From: Herbinix sp.
GTDB taxonomy: Bacteria > Bacillota > Clostridia > Lachnospirales > Lachnospiraceae
Length of the DNA: 64,000 nt
Assembly (NCBI GenBank): GCA_029238935.1
Contig: JAQZBN010000004.1
Span: 1-64,000, forward strand
Reading direction: 5' to 3'
Positions 54,611 to 63,987 of the stretch are shown here, one piece after another; within the stretch, counting starts at the first letter, position 1; each line of letters starts with the position of its first letter. The position numbers were made by a program, and so were the translations under genes. Under the pieces are notes generated by a model, which saw only the letters and a list, made by a program, of their open reading frames with translations, was not told the DNA's origin and searched no databases.

Positions 54611-56032
54611 ATGGAAACTTATTTTGATCACCAAGCCAATGAGTTATTGGATAAAGCATATAAGATTATTCAATCTGATCGAGAACAAAATCAAACCAAC
54701 AGAAATTCCAAACTAACGATCCCTGCTGATTTTGCGAAGGAATTTTACAGTCTAATTGATAGAGTTACTCTTAGCCTAATGGAAGATAAAGATAATTTCT
54801 ATGGGTACTTTGTATTTCAAATATCAAGAGATATTCGATTTGATATCAGCAGTCCAACTGCTGTCAATTTCATAGGCGCTAGCTATGTGATCTATTATAA
54901 TCCGATCCTTTTTCTTAATCTTACGATGAGACAGATGGAAAGTTCCATGAAGCATGAGATACTCCATATCGTATCCATGCATCTGAAGCGTGCGAAAGAG
55001 TTTCAGAGAAAATACTCTAATCTTGCCATCAATATGGCAATGGATATCGTCGTAAATAAATACTTAAACCACCTGCCACCCTACGCTACTACTTTGGAGT
55101 GGGTCAACTTACATTACAATTTAAACCTAGAACCCTATGCTTCTTTTGAATATTATGTGGAAAAGCTTCAAGCTGCCATAGATCTGATTGACGATGATGA
55201 AAATGCATCTGAGGATGATAATAACGACGAAAATAACGATGATTGCATAGAAACCATAGAAACTGAGTACAATGCAGCTAAAACCCATGCTATTTGGAGT
55301 GAATTAAACGATATCGACGAAAGTACATTGCAGCTATTTACAGAAAAGGTAATTGAGGCTTCCGAAAAGGGTGAAATTCCAACTTATCTAAAAAATATGA
55401 TATCCTCTCTAAAAAACTCCAAGGGTGAATTGCCATGGAATTTATACTTAAAACGATTGATGGGAACAGTTGAGAGCAATAAAAAGAAAACCGTGACTAG
55501 GCGGAGTCGAAGGCAGCCCGACCGATTGGATCTTAGAGGTGAACTTAGAAGTCATAAAGCAAATGTCATTGTTGCTATTGATATTAGCGGAAGCATAAGC
55601 GATGAAGAATTTAAGCAGGCTATGAAGGAAGTCCTGGCTATTGTAAAAAACTATAATCATGAAGTGACTGTTATAGAATGTGATAGCGATATTAGACATG
55701 TATATAAAGTAAAATCGATAAAGGATATCAAGGATCGAACCAACAAAAGAGGTAGTACCAGGTTTAGCCCTGTCTTTGAATATGTAAACCACCATAAAGG
55801 GAATTTACTAGTATATTTTACCGATGGAAAAGGGGAAGAAAGGCTTTCTATCCTCCCCAGAGGATATCAAATATTATGGGTTATCTCCGGAAGAGGAGAC
55901 AAACTTTCCTTAAAAGAACCTTATGGTGCAGTAAAAAAACTAAGTCATGTTGAAATAAAAGAAGATATCTTAGATAGTACTGATGTTGCAAGTGGTGGCT
56001 TTTCAATGAATTATCAAGAAAAAATCATATAA
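54611..56032 (+). CDS. VWA-domain protein with HEXXH metallopeptidase-like domain (DUF2201-like)
   Basis: A 473-residue soluble protein. Residues about 35-160 form a metallopeptidase-like domain with H115-E-I-L-H119 in MKHEILHIVSMH, a likely zinc site. An acidic linker (about 193-212, DDDENASEDDNNDENNDD) leads to a helical middle part. Residues 315-470 form a VWA-like domain with the MIDAS motif DISGS (324-328), ending in a Gly-rich tail. The combination matches DUF2201-type predicted metallopeptidases, which usually pair with MoxR ATPases as here. The target and proteolytic activity are unknown. GGAGG precedes the ATG. Confidence 0.85.
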   Translation: METYFDHQANELLDKAYKIIQSDREQNQTNRNSKLTIPADFAKEFYSLIDRVTLSLMEDKDNFYGYFVFQISRDIRFDISSPTAVNFIGASYVIYYNPILFLNLTMRQMESSMKHEILHIVSMHLKRAKEFQRKYSNLAINMAMDIVVNKYLNHLPPYATTLEWVNLHYNLNLEPYASFEYYVEKLQAAIDLIDDDENASEDDNNDENNDDCIETIETEYNAAKTHAIWSELNDIDESTLQLFTEKVIEASEKGEIPTYLKNMISSLKNSKGELPWNLYLKRLMGTVESNKKKTVTRRSRRQPDRLDLRGELRSHKANVIVAIDISGSISDEEFKQAMKEVLAIVKNYNHEVTVIECDSDIRHVYKVKSIKDIKDRTNKRGSTRFSPVFEYVNHHKGNLLVYFTDGKGEERLSILPRGYQILWVISGRGDKLSLKEPYGAVKKLSHVEIKEDILDSTDVASGGFSMNYQEKII

Positions 56033-56212
56033 ATGATTACTTCGCTTCAATTTTTTGATCTATTAATAAAACAAAAAACCCGGACATGTAGGATTTTACT
56101 ACAATATCTTATTCACTTTTATTTTCTAACTTATTAAAAATAATTATAGTGCAATATATCACGGGAAATATGAAACCAATTAGAAGTGCATACGTTATCA
56201 AATCTATTTGTC

Positions 56213-56256
56213 AAAAAAGGTGGCATCCTTCGTTTCTGCAACTTAAGATGCCACTT
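56213..56256 (-). terminator. Terminator after the histidine kinase gene
   Basis: AAAGGTGGCATC and GATGCCACTTT pair over 11 bases around a 19-base loop; on the minus strand six T follow. It directly follows the kinase stop. Confidence 0.85.
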
Positions 56257-56258
56257 TA

Positions 56259-58061
56259 TTACATTTGACGATTCGCCGGAATCTTTATCTCCACCGTCGT
56301 CCCAACATGATATTCACTTTGAAATGATATCCCATAGTTCGTTCCGTAATATAATTGAATACGATCATTGATATTCTTAATACCATAATTAATACCTCGA
56401 TTATTTTGAACATTCCCTGCCAGGATCTGCTCCAGCTTGTCCGAAGTCATACCAATCCCATCATCCGAAACACTTAGTACAATATCCTCATCAACAACAT
56501 TACCGCTGATGACAATCGTTCCTTCCTTTATTTCCTTTCCTTGAATACCATGGATAATTGCATTTTCCACGATTGGTTGTAAGATGATTTTTAGGATACT
56601 AAATTCTAACAAATAGTCATCGATATCAATGATAAAATCAATCTTATTTTCAAAGCGGATATTTTGAATGTTAATGTAAGCTGATGCATGAGCAAGTTCA
56701 TCTTCAATCGCAATGACTTCCTTGCCTTTGCTTAAACTGAGTCGATAAAACTTTGCTAAGGCTTTGACAGAATCTTCGATTTCCATGTACTTCTTTTCTT
56801 GCGCCAAATAAACCACCATGTCGAGAGTGTTATATAAAAAGTGCGGATTGATCTGTGCCTGCAATACCTTGAGTTCATAGTTCTTGACTTCTTTACCATG
56901 CTTAAACTGTTCCGATAACAAGAGTTGGATCCGGGAAATCATGTAATTATAATTTTGTATCAACTCACCAATCTCATCCTTCGTCTTTGATTGCTCCAAT
57001 GGGGATAAGACCCCATTATGAACGTTCCTCATCTGATTAATAATCAACGTTATTCTACGGGTGATACTGGTTGAAATCAGGTAAGCCAGCAGATACACAA
57101 TTAAGGATAAAACAACTGCAGTAAATATCGTTTGTACCAGCATCATCTTACTCTCAGAGAAGATCTCATCATAGGGTAAAAAGGTTACCATATACCAATC
57201 TGTTTTATCGATCAGCTGACTGCGGAAGAATACCTTCTCTCCTTCTGCCGTAGTTGTAATTGACCATTCGCTATCTTCTGCCTGCTTCATCACAGTGTCC
57301 GCGTCAATGTAGGGTCCTAATAATCCGTTGGAGGAACAGACCGGGACACCACTCTCTGTTTGAATGTAGGTCACGCTGCTTTCCACAGTATCTGCATTGG
57401 ACATGATTTCAAGTAGCGCTTTCGTATTGATATCAATACGTATCAGTCCGATCGACTTGGAGTAATCCTTCCGACTTAGAAGAAATGAAATAACTGATAC
57501 AGTTTGATCCGCTACTTTCTCTCCCTTAAAATAAGCAGAAGGACAGAACAGGAATCTCTTGTTCCTCTCTTCTAGGATATGATACCACTCCGTTTTTTGG
57601 ATATCCTTCAGATTATATAAATGGGTCTTCGTATTATCGGACTCGTTGGCATAAATTAGTCCATCCTGAACATAGAGACGAATTTTATTCACCACCGTTT
57701 TATCTTCCAAACTATCCAGAAAAGTAGTCAAACGGTTCATATCATCCATCTGAGTAAATATATCCGTATCCGAGGTTGTTTTATTAACAATTTCAATCAG
57801 ATTCTCATCCTGTACAATGACATTCATTGTATTTCTTACCCTGAGCAGACGATCGGATATAAATGCATATGCCTGACTATAACTTTTATCAGCAGAGAAC
57901 AACGTTTTTTCTTGCAATGTTTTTGAAAAACTGTGATAGGTCAGGGACGAGAATATCAGCAACGATACAATAACAAGAAAGATATAAGTCAAAAGCAGTT
58001 TTTTCCTAAGCTTTAAATTAGTATATAAATAAAACAGTTTCTGTAAAGGGCTATTTTTCAT
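56259..58061 (-). CDS. YesM-type sensor histidine kinase
   Basis: A 600-residue membrane kinase. It has a first membrane segment near residues 21-43 (LLLTYIFLVIVSLLIFSSLTY), an extracellular Cache-like sensor of about 250 residues, a second segment (VQTIFTAVVLSLIVYLLAYLI), HAMP, then the His_kinase domain with QINPHFLYNTLDM (phospho-accepting His) and the ATP lid NAIIHGIQG..LSVSDDGIGM..GINYGIKNIND. The gene overlaps the response regulator by 11 bases and has AAGGAG inside it, so the two are translated together. It probably senses a saccharide or its binding protein and drives the adjacent importer. Confidence 0.92.
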   Translation of the reverse strand: MKNSPLQKLFYLYTNLKLRKKLLLTYIFLVIVSLLIFSSLTYHSFSKTLQEKTLFSADKSYSQAYAFISDRLLRVRNTMNVIVQDENLIEIVNKTTSDTDIFTQMDDMNRLTTFLDSLEDKTVVNKIRLYVQDGLIYANESDNTKTHLYNLKDIQKTEWYHILEERNKRFLFCPSAYFKGEKVADQTVSVISFLLSRKDYSKSIGLIRIDINTKALLEIMSNADTVESSVTYIQTESGVPVCSSNGLLGPYIDADTVMKQAEDSEWSITTTAEGEKVFFRSQLIDKTDWYMVTFLPYDEIFSESKMMLVQTIFTAVVLSLIVYLLAYLISTSITRRITLIINQMRNVHNGVLSPLEQSKTKDEIGELIQNYNYMISRIQLLLSEQFKHGKEVKNYELKVLQAQINPHFLYNTLDMVVYLAQEKKYMEIEDSVKALAKFYRLSLSKGKEVIAIEDELAHASAYINIQNIRFENKIDFIIDIDDYLLEFSILKIILQPIVENAIIHGIQGKEIKEGTIVISGNVVDEDIVLSVSDDGIGMTSDKLEQILAGNVQNNRGINYGIKNINDRIQLYYGTNYGISFQSEYHVGTTVEIKIPANRQM

Positions 58062-59637
58062 TTTGATATGTCTCCTTATACATCGTCGGGGTCATATCGA
58101 TATTTTTCTTAAATATCTTCGCAAAATACTGACTATCACTAATACCCACCAGTTCTGCTACGTCGGATATCGTATAGCTTTTATTTTTAAGAAGTTCTTT
58201 CGCCTTCTCAATGCGAAGATTGGTAATGTATTGATTGATTGTTTTACCTGTTTCCTGTTTAAACATCGAACACATATATGCCATGCTTAAAAAGGTATAC
58301 TCGCTGATTTGTTTTACAGATAAATTGCCATCCCAATAATTCGAAGCGATGTAGTTTTTTATTTGCAGGACTTTACTTGAATTGTCCCTCTTTTCGTTAC
58401 GGTAGGTAAAGAATGCCTCCACTTGCTCTACGATGTAAGTTTCCAATTCGAATAGGGTATTGAATTTAATCAGAGTCTGCCATGATTGATTATAATCACG
58501 GGTTTCCAAAAATCCATCGATGTATAACTCTCTGGACGTCTCATATAACTGTAGGAGCATTCGGTAAAAATAATTTTTAATATTGCTAGCCAAGGTATTG
58601 GTATGTAAGGATAATTCTTTCACTAGATTATGAATAAGAACGATTGCCTGCTCCTCACTCTCCTGCATAAGGCTCTTCTGAAACTCTTTGATTGGATCAT
58701 CCAGAAATAGATAACTATCCCCTTTTTCACAAGACCCAAAAAGCACTTGATTATAACCAGTAAAGAACATTTTTTGTAAGGTAAGAACTGCAGACCGATA
58801 GGATTCCGGCACACTTCCTATCCCGCTTACCTGTTTTCCAACCGCTACAAAATAATTGATATCCTGCCAAAGCGGTGTCAAATCTGAAAATATCTTGATT
58901 AAATGCTCTTTTTTTAGAAGATTCCGATCTTTTACCGGACTTGCTATGTGCAGCAGAATATAATGATCGTCTTTCACCGTAGGTATGCCTACCAGTCGAT
59001 GTTGTTCAAGGTGTTCCATAAGCTTTCTCATGGTCTCTTCCATCAACGCAAAAAAGATATGGTTTGTAATATTTTCTTTCTTGATTAATTGTATTAGGAT
59101 CGTAATAAAGTCAGCTTCCGGACTAATCCCAAGCAGAGTATAATCAAAGGGCTGCTGATAATCATGGTATTTTGCTATCATTTTTAATGCAATTTCATTC
59201 TTTAAAAGAGGAAAGTTTTTTGCCAGACGTTCCTGTATCTCAGCTTCTTCTCTTCTTTTACTCTCACTCTGTACCATCTGTATCGCTTCCATAAGGACTT
59301 TTTCCAACTCATCATAATCGATCGGCTTTTCAACATAGCTAAGAGCACGCAACTGTATTGCGGATTTTAAATACTCTTTTTCCGAATACCCACTCATGAA
59401 GATAATCTTGACATTCGGATCCTCCTCACGAAGTTTCGTAGCCAATTCGATACCATCCATACGAGGCATTCGAACATCCGTTAATACGATATCCGGATGA
59501 TACGTCGATGCAAGTATTAATGCATGCACTCCGTCATCTGCCTGCTCAATCATGGAGATGTCTAGATTTCTTTTATTAATATTTCGAATAATCCCTTCTC
59601 TGGATATTACCTCATCATCTACCACCAATAGTTTCAA
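58051..59637 (-). CDS. YesN-type response regulator with AraC DNA-binding domain
   Basis: A 528-residue regulator. The start is set at TTG (LKLLVVDDE): a strong promoter ends just upstream, and the ATG codons further up lie in or at its -10 box. The receiver domain has DDE and the phospho-acceptor Asp in DIVLTDVRMPRMDG. A long middle region is followed by an AraC domain with LSVKQISEYTFLSMAYMCSMFK and YTISDVAELVGISDSQYFAKIFKK. It forms a two-component system with the kinase gene and should activate the importer transcribed in the opposite direction. Confidence 0.9.
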   Translation of the reverse strand: MKLLVVDDEVISREGIIRNINKRNLDISMIEQADDGVHALILASTYHPDIVLTDVRMPRMDGIELATKLREEDPNVKIIFMSGYSEKEYLKSAIQLRALSYVEKPIDYDELEKVLMEAIQMVQSESKRREEAEIQERLAKNFPLLKNEIALKMIAKYHDYQQPFDYTLLGISPEADFITILIQLIKKENITNHIFFALMEETMRKLMEHLEQHRLVGIPTVKDDHYILLHIASPVKDRNLLKKEHLIKIFSDLTPLWQDINYFVAVGKQVSGIGSVPESYRSAVLTLQKMFFTGYNQVLFGSCEKGDSYLFLDDPIKEFQKSLMQESEEQAIVLIHNLVKELSLHTNTLASNIKNYFYRMLLQLYETSRELYIDGFLETRDYNQSWQTLIKFNTLFELETYIVEQVEAFFTYRNEKRDNSSKVLQIKNYIASNYWDGNLSVKQISEYTFLSMAYMCSMFKQETGKTINQYITNLRIEKAKELLKNKSYTISDVAELVGISDSQYFAKIFKKNIDMTPTMYKETYQNEK

Positions 59638-59680
59638 CAGACAACCCACCCCTTCTATCTCTGCAACTAAGTACATTTTC

Positions 59681-59709
59681 ATTATAGAAAATGTAAGAAG
59701 CTGCGTCAA
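59681..59709 (-). promoter_or_regulatory. Promoter of the two-component operon
   Basis: On the minus strand TTGACG and TATAAT lie exactly 17 bases apart. Transcription would begin about 37 bases before the TTG start of the response regulator. Confidence 0.8.
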
Positions 59710-59794
59710 GGACACGGAGCCTTCCTTAGGCAGAAACAAAATAAATTACACAAAAACAAAAAAATCGTCCATTCTGATCTGGTAATGCATTTGC

Positions 59795-59800
59795 TATAAT
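59795..59800 (+). promoter_or_regulatory. -10 box of the third importer operon
   Basis: TGCTATAAT is an extended -10 element 44 bases before the first permease gene. No good -35 box is visible, which fits a promoter that needs the AraC-type activator. Confidence 0.5.
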
Positions 59801-59843
59801 CGGCATGCAAGCAAAAAAGATGAAACAATAAGGTGGAGGATAA

Positions 59844-60773
59844 ATGAGACAAGGAAAAAGAAAACTCTTTATAAAAAGAGTAATCGAATACAGAGAACTG
59901 CTTTTTATGCTGTTACCAGCCATTCTATTTTTTACGATTTTTAGTTACCTTCCCATGCTTGGGATCGGAATTGCATTTCAAAGGTATACCTTTGATGGAG
60001 GCATTTTTCATAGTCCATGGGTTTGGTTTGATAACTTTAAGTTCATGTTTTTATCGGGAGATATTTTCAATGTAACAAAGAACACATTAGTGTTTAATAT
60101 TTTGTTTATCCTTGTAAATAATTTCATCGAGATTATCTGTGCTATTATTCTGGCGGAGATCTCCAACAAGCATTTTAAAAGAATTACACAATCGATGATG
60201 TTCTTACCCTATTTTATATCTTGGGTAGTAATTGGGGCGTTTGCCTATAACGTGTTAAATTTTGAGTCCGGATCTTTTAACACTCTGATGAAGGCGTTAC
60301 ATCTTGCTCCTTTTGATTTCTATAATACCCCAAAGATATGGATACTGATCATTGTCCTCGTGTGTGCCTGGAAGAATATCGGTTATGGAACCATCATCTA
60401 CTTATCGGCTGTTATGGGTATTGATGGATCCATGTATGAATCTGCAGAGATCGATGGGGCTAATATCTTCCAAAGAATTCGTCATATTACCCTGCCAAGT
60501 CTTACCCCTACGATTGTTATTCTAATTCTGCTATCCATGGGAAGTATTTTCCGGGGTGACTTTAGTATGTTCTACCAGGTAACCGGTAATAATGCCATGT
60601 TATATTCAACAACCGATGTTATTGATACTTATGTAACCAGATCCCTCGTCAGCTCTTCCGAGTTTGGAATGACAGCTGCTGCCGGTCTCTATCAGTCGGT
60701 ATTGTGCTTTGCTATTATCATGATTTTTAATGCCCTGGTAAAGCGATATGACAAGGACTATTCTTTATTTTAA
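59844..60773 (+). CDS. Sugar ABC transporter permease (LplB/YteP type)
   Basis: A 309-residue permease, first gene of the third importer. After a basic start the first segment leads to SYLPMLGIGIAFQRY; the coupling loop is YESAEIDGANIFQRIRHITLPSLTP and the tail NALVKRYDKDYSLF. GGTGGAGG lies before the ATG. Its stop codon overlaps the start of the next gene by one base, so the two permeases are made in equal amounts. Confidence 0.93.
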   Translation: MRQGKRKLFIKRVIEYRELLFMLLPAILFFTIFSYLPMLGIGIAFQRYTFDGGIFHSPWVWFDNFKFMFLSGDIFNVTKNTLVFNILFILVNNFIEIICAIILAEISNKHFKRITQSMMFLPYFISWVVIGAFAYNVLNFESGSFNTLMKALHLAPFDFYNTPKIWILIIVLVCAWKNIGYGTIIYLSAVMGIDGSMYESAEIDGANIFQRIRHITLPSLTPTIVILILLSMGSIFRGDFSMFYQVTGNNAMLYSTTDVIDTYVTRSLVSSSEFGMTAAAGLYQSVLCFAIIMIFNALVKRYDKDYSLF

Positions 60774-61675
60774 TGATTGGAGTGATGAGAGTGCGAAGAA
60801 GCGCGAGCGAAAGACTTTTTAATATCATTGGTTATACCATATTAGCTACATTGGCAATCATAGCTGTAATTCCATTTGTAATGATCATTTCCAGCTCTGT
60901 AACGGCAGAACATACCATACTAAAATACGGCTATTCGTTAATCCCTAAGGAATTTTCTACGCAAGCCTATGAAAAGATCTTTGGTTTTCCGGATGATGTA
61001 TTACGAGCTTATGGAGTAACCATAATAAATACCATCCTTGGCACCGCCATTGGTTTATACTTAACCGCCATGACAGCTTATGTCCTATCCAGGAAGCATT
61101 TTATTTGGAGACACAAATTTTCCTTTTTCTTTTACTTTACTTCCCTTTTCAGTGGTGGAATTGTACCCTGGTACATTCTATGTGTTCGCTATCTGAATTT
61201 AAAAGATATGCCTCTGGTGGCTCAGATAGCGCCTTATCTTCTATCCGTATTTAACATCCTGATTATTAAAAGCTATATGTTGTCCATTCCGGATTCCTTA
61301 TCGGAAGCAGCAAAGATTGATGGTGCCGGAGAATTTCGGATCTTCCGGCAACTGATGCTGCCCTTATCCAAACCCGTTCTGGCCTCGATAGCTTTGTTTA
61401 TTGCGATCGGGTATTGGAATGACTGGTACTTATGTTTTATGTTTGTTGATAAAGCAGAAAACTACTCTTTACAGTTTTATCTTTACAAAATACTGAACGC
61501 CGCAGAGGCCTTGGCACGAATCTCCAGTCTTTCCGGTTATCATGTGGGTGAGATGCCGAAAGAAAATATTAAGATGGCTATGGCAGTCATTGCAACCGGA
61601 CCAATTGTCTTATTGTATCCATTTTTACAAAAATATTTTGTAAAGGGATTGACAATTGGCGCAGTAAAAGGATAA
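60773..61675 (+). CDS. Sugar ABC transporter permease (LplC/YtcP type)
   Basis: A 300-residue permease with six membrane segments. The coupling loop is SEAAKIDGAGEFRIFRQLMLPLSKP and the tail GLTIGAVKG. It starts inside the stop of the upstream gene (TAATG), a sign of coupled translation; an ATG four codons later with GGAGTG close by is a less likely start. Confidence 0.92.
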   Translation: MIGVMRVRRSASERLFNIIGYTILATLAIIAVIPFVMIISSSVTAEHTILKYGYSLIPKEFSTQAYEKIFGFPDDVLRAYGVTIINTILGTAIGLYLTAMTAYVLSRKHFIWRHKFSFFFYFTSLFSGGIVPWYILCVRYLNLKDMPLVAQIAPYLLSVFNILIIKSYMLSIPDSLSEAAKIDGAGEFRIFRQLMLPLSKPVLASIALFIAIGYWNDWYLCFMFVDKAENYSLQFYLYKILNAAEALARISSLSGYHVGEMPKENIKMAMAVIATGPIVLLYPFLQKYFVKGLTIGAVKG

Positions 61676-61725
61676 TACCAATCAATTGGTTTATCAAATA
61701 TAATGTAGTAAGAGGAGGAAAGAAA

Positions 61726-63351
61726 GTGAAAAATGCTAAAAAAATGTTCAGTGTAATCATGGTAATTTTACTGGTCGCAGTTTTACCATTGAGTGCATGC
61801 AAAAAATCAACATCAACCGATGACACCTCTGAATCAACATCAAGCGAAACACAAGGTACTACAGAAAGCAATAATACTGACACTACTGAGGGTACTACTG
61901 ACGATCCCATCCAAAAAGAGCTAGATAAGGGTCACGTAACTCTGATCGGTTATCAATTTGGTGATAATTCTGTCGATCATGATGTTGTATTAGCTAAGCT
62001 AAATGAGATGTTAGAAGCTGATATTAACACTACCATTGAAATCAGAGGAATCCCCTGGACCGATGCAGAAACCAAGTATAAATTGATGTTTGCATCCGGT
62101 GAAGAATTTGACTTCTGCTATTCCGGATCTTGGATCGGCTTCAATTCAGTAGCCACTACCAACGGATACATGAGTATTGACCTTGATATGGTAAAGACCT
62201 TCGCTCCGGATACTTACGCTGCGACTTCCGCAGATCGTTGGAAACAGGTTACTGTAAAAGGAAATATCTATGGCTTGCCTAACATTAATCCTAAGATTAA
62301 GAATGTTCTTGCTGTATTTCGTGGAGACCTCTTGGACAAATACAATATCACGAATATTTCAAGTCCGGATGATTTTGTAAACGCCTTATTAACCATCGCC
62401 GGCGGAGAAGATGAATTATTGGCATGGAATGTAGGAAATGCAGAGCAAAACGGCAGAATGAGAGGAACTCTCTATAGCCAGGCTAAGAATTTAAAAGATG
62501 TCATTACCGGTGTGCCTCTTCTATGTGTGGATATGTTAGATGATTCCTATCAGATCTTCAAGATTTATGACGATCCCGATTACTTAAAATACTTAGAAAC
62601 CACGAAGATATTAGCCGATGCCGGCGTTTGGTCCAAGAGTGCTCTTGCCAATGCAGATTCTGATGAAAATAATTTCATGGCAGAAAAATCTGCATGTTAC
62701 ATTGCCGATGCTTTTGATACTTTTAATAGAAATGATGCAACCATGAAGGCACTGAATGAAACCTACGCCAACCGATATTTTGAAGTAAATCCCGGTTACA
62801 AAAAGATTCCCGAGGGTGGTAACATGTCTATGATCTCCATCAATGCGAAGAGCAAGTATCCGGAACGCGTTATGATGATGTACAATTTATTCGAAACCAA
62901 CAAGGAATACTTTGATCTCATCAACTACGGTATGGAAGGAACTCACTACGAGGCAGTTGGAGAAGACCGTTTCAATGCACTGTTACCAAAATATAATGAT
63001 TTTGGTGGATTTACCTTAGCATGGGGTACGAATAATGCTAATTTATTAAGACAGAATGCAACCGTACCTCAGGAACAAGTGGATGCATACAACAAGTCTC
63101 TTGCCACCGACTCCATTGAAACACCTCTGGCTACCTTCACCTTTGACGATACCGACTATAAGAATGAGATCGCTGCAATCACTAATATTGTTGAGACTTA
63201 TATGATACCAATCGAACTTGGTCTAACTGATCAGGCAGAAGGTTTAGAGAAGATGAAGCAAAAATTAGAAGTTGCCGGTATTGATAAACTATTAGCCGCT
63301 GTTCAGGAACAGTTGAATGCTTATGTAGCAGAGTATAATAAGAGTAACTAA
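61726..63351 (+). CDS. Sugar ABC transporter solute-binding lipoprotein (LplA type)
   Basis: A 541-residue binding protein that starts with GTG behind AGAGGAGG. The signal peptide ends in LSAC, giving lipidated Cys25. A Ser/Thr/Glu linker (STSTDDTSESTSSETQGTTE) precedes the binding domain (GNIYGLPNINP; CYIADAFDTFNRND; YGMEGTHYEAVG). It is related to the other two binding proteins of the window but clearly divergent, so another ligand is likely. It is the last gene of the importer operon and again lacks an ATPase partner nearby. Confidence 0.9.
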   Translation: MKNAKKMFSVIMVILLVAVLPLSACKKSTSTDDTSESTSSETQGTTESNNTDTTEGTTDDPIQKELDKGHVTLIGYQFGDNSVDHDVVLAKLNEMLEADINTTIEIRGIPWTDAETKYKLMFASGEEFDFCYSGSWIGFNSVATTNGYMSIDLDMVKTFAPDTYAATSADRWKQVTVKGNIYGLPNINPKIKNVLAVFRGDLLDKYNITNISSPDDFVNALLTIAGGEDELLAWNVGNAEQNGRMRGTLYSQAKNLKDVITGVPLLCVDMLDDSYQIFKIYDDPDYLKYLETTKILADAGVWSKSALANADSDENNFMAEKSACYIADAFDTFNRNDATMKALNETYANRYFEVNPGYKKIPEGGNMSMISINAKSKYPERVMMMYNLFETNKEYFDLINYGMEGTHYEAVGEDRFNALLPKYNDFGGFTLAWGTNNANLLRQNATVPQEQVDAYNKSLATDSIETPLATFTFDDTDYKNEIAAITNIVETYMIPIELGLTDQAEGLEKMKQKLEVAGIDKLLAAVQEQLNAYVAEYNKSN

Positions 63352-63360
63352 ATCGGGTAT

Positions 63361-63409
63361 AAAAAAACAAGAACTATTGCTGAAGGACAGTAGTTCCTGT
63401 TTTTTTTGT
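63361..63409 (+). terminator. Terminator of the third importer operon
   Basis: ACAAGAACTA and TAGTTCCTGT pair with one mismatch around a 14-base loop, followed by eight T. Confidence 0.85.
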
Positions 63410-63545
63410 TTTCTTTTTGTTTATCGCTTTCTTTTTTGTTATCTTTTCAAATTTCATTATCTCTCTATCTTTTTGTTTGCCTTTTTATAGATCTTTTATT
63501 TATCTAATCATCTATCTTCTTATATATCCTCTTTTTTCTTTTCGA
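63410..63545. repeat. Pyrimidine-rich tract
   Basis: Over about 135 bases the plus strand is mostly T and C, with repeated CTTTTT and ATCTAT words. It lies between the convergent importer and GyrI-like genes and includes the last codons of the latter. Confidence 0.6.
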
Positions 63546-63987
63546 TCGGAATCCATATCTCTACGATGGAGCCTGCCTCACTACCATGAAAACGTTCATC
63601 ATAAAATTCCACACAGTAATGAGAATTTCCCAGCGTTCTCTCCGAATATCCCTCCTGATTTGAATGGACCCACTCATTCATCGCATTATTTTCACTATCA
63701 TAACCATTGGCAACATACACATCAAACGAGGCATACTTTGAGGATGGTATTTGATATATGGTATATGGAGCATCCACAGGATCCTCTGAGACAGCGAAGC
63801 CGACATGTACGGTACTGGTATCACCGTCATATAATCTTATTTCATAACCATGGTCTGATAATTTATTCTTAAGCGGTGTTTCCTTGTTCAGCTGTTCAAA
63901 GGTGTTCCACACCTCCCACGTTTTATTACCATCCCCGGAAACCCCTGCAATCCGTAATGTATCACGTTTTATTATTTTAGGATTCAC
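63520..63987 (-). CDS. GyrI-like effector-binding domain protein
   Basis: A 155-residue protein beginning with GTG; GGGAGG lies 10 bases upstream, right at the window's edge. It is a single AraC-effector-binding/GyrI-like domain: KRDTLRIAGVSGDG at the start, then APYTIYQIPSSKYASFDVYVANGYDS, and VEIWIPIEKK at the end. Such stand-alone domains bind small hydrophobic or cationic compounds, and some hydrolyse cyclopropanoids. There is no DNA-binding domain. The upstream context is outside the window. Confidence 0.85.
   Translation of the reverse strand: MNPKIIKRDTLRIAGVSGDGNKTWEVWNTFEQLNKETPLKNKLSDHGYEIRLYDGDTSTVHVGFAVSEDPVDAPYTIYQIPSSKYASFDVYVANGYDSENNAMNEWVHSNQEGYSERTLGNSHYCVEFYDERFHGSEAGSIVEIWIPIEKKKEDI

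Noticed and set aside
63417-63872. A 151-residue plus-strand ORF
   Set aside because: It is antisense to the GyrI-like gene and begins in the pyrimidine tract; the minus-strand frame has a clear family match and ribosome binding site.
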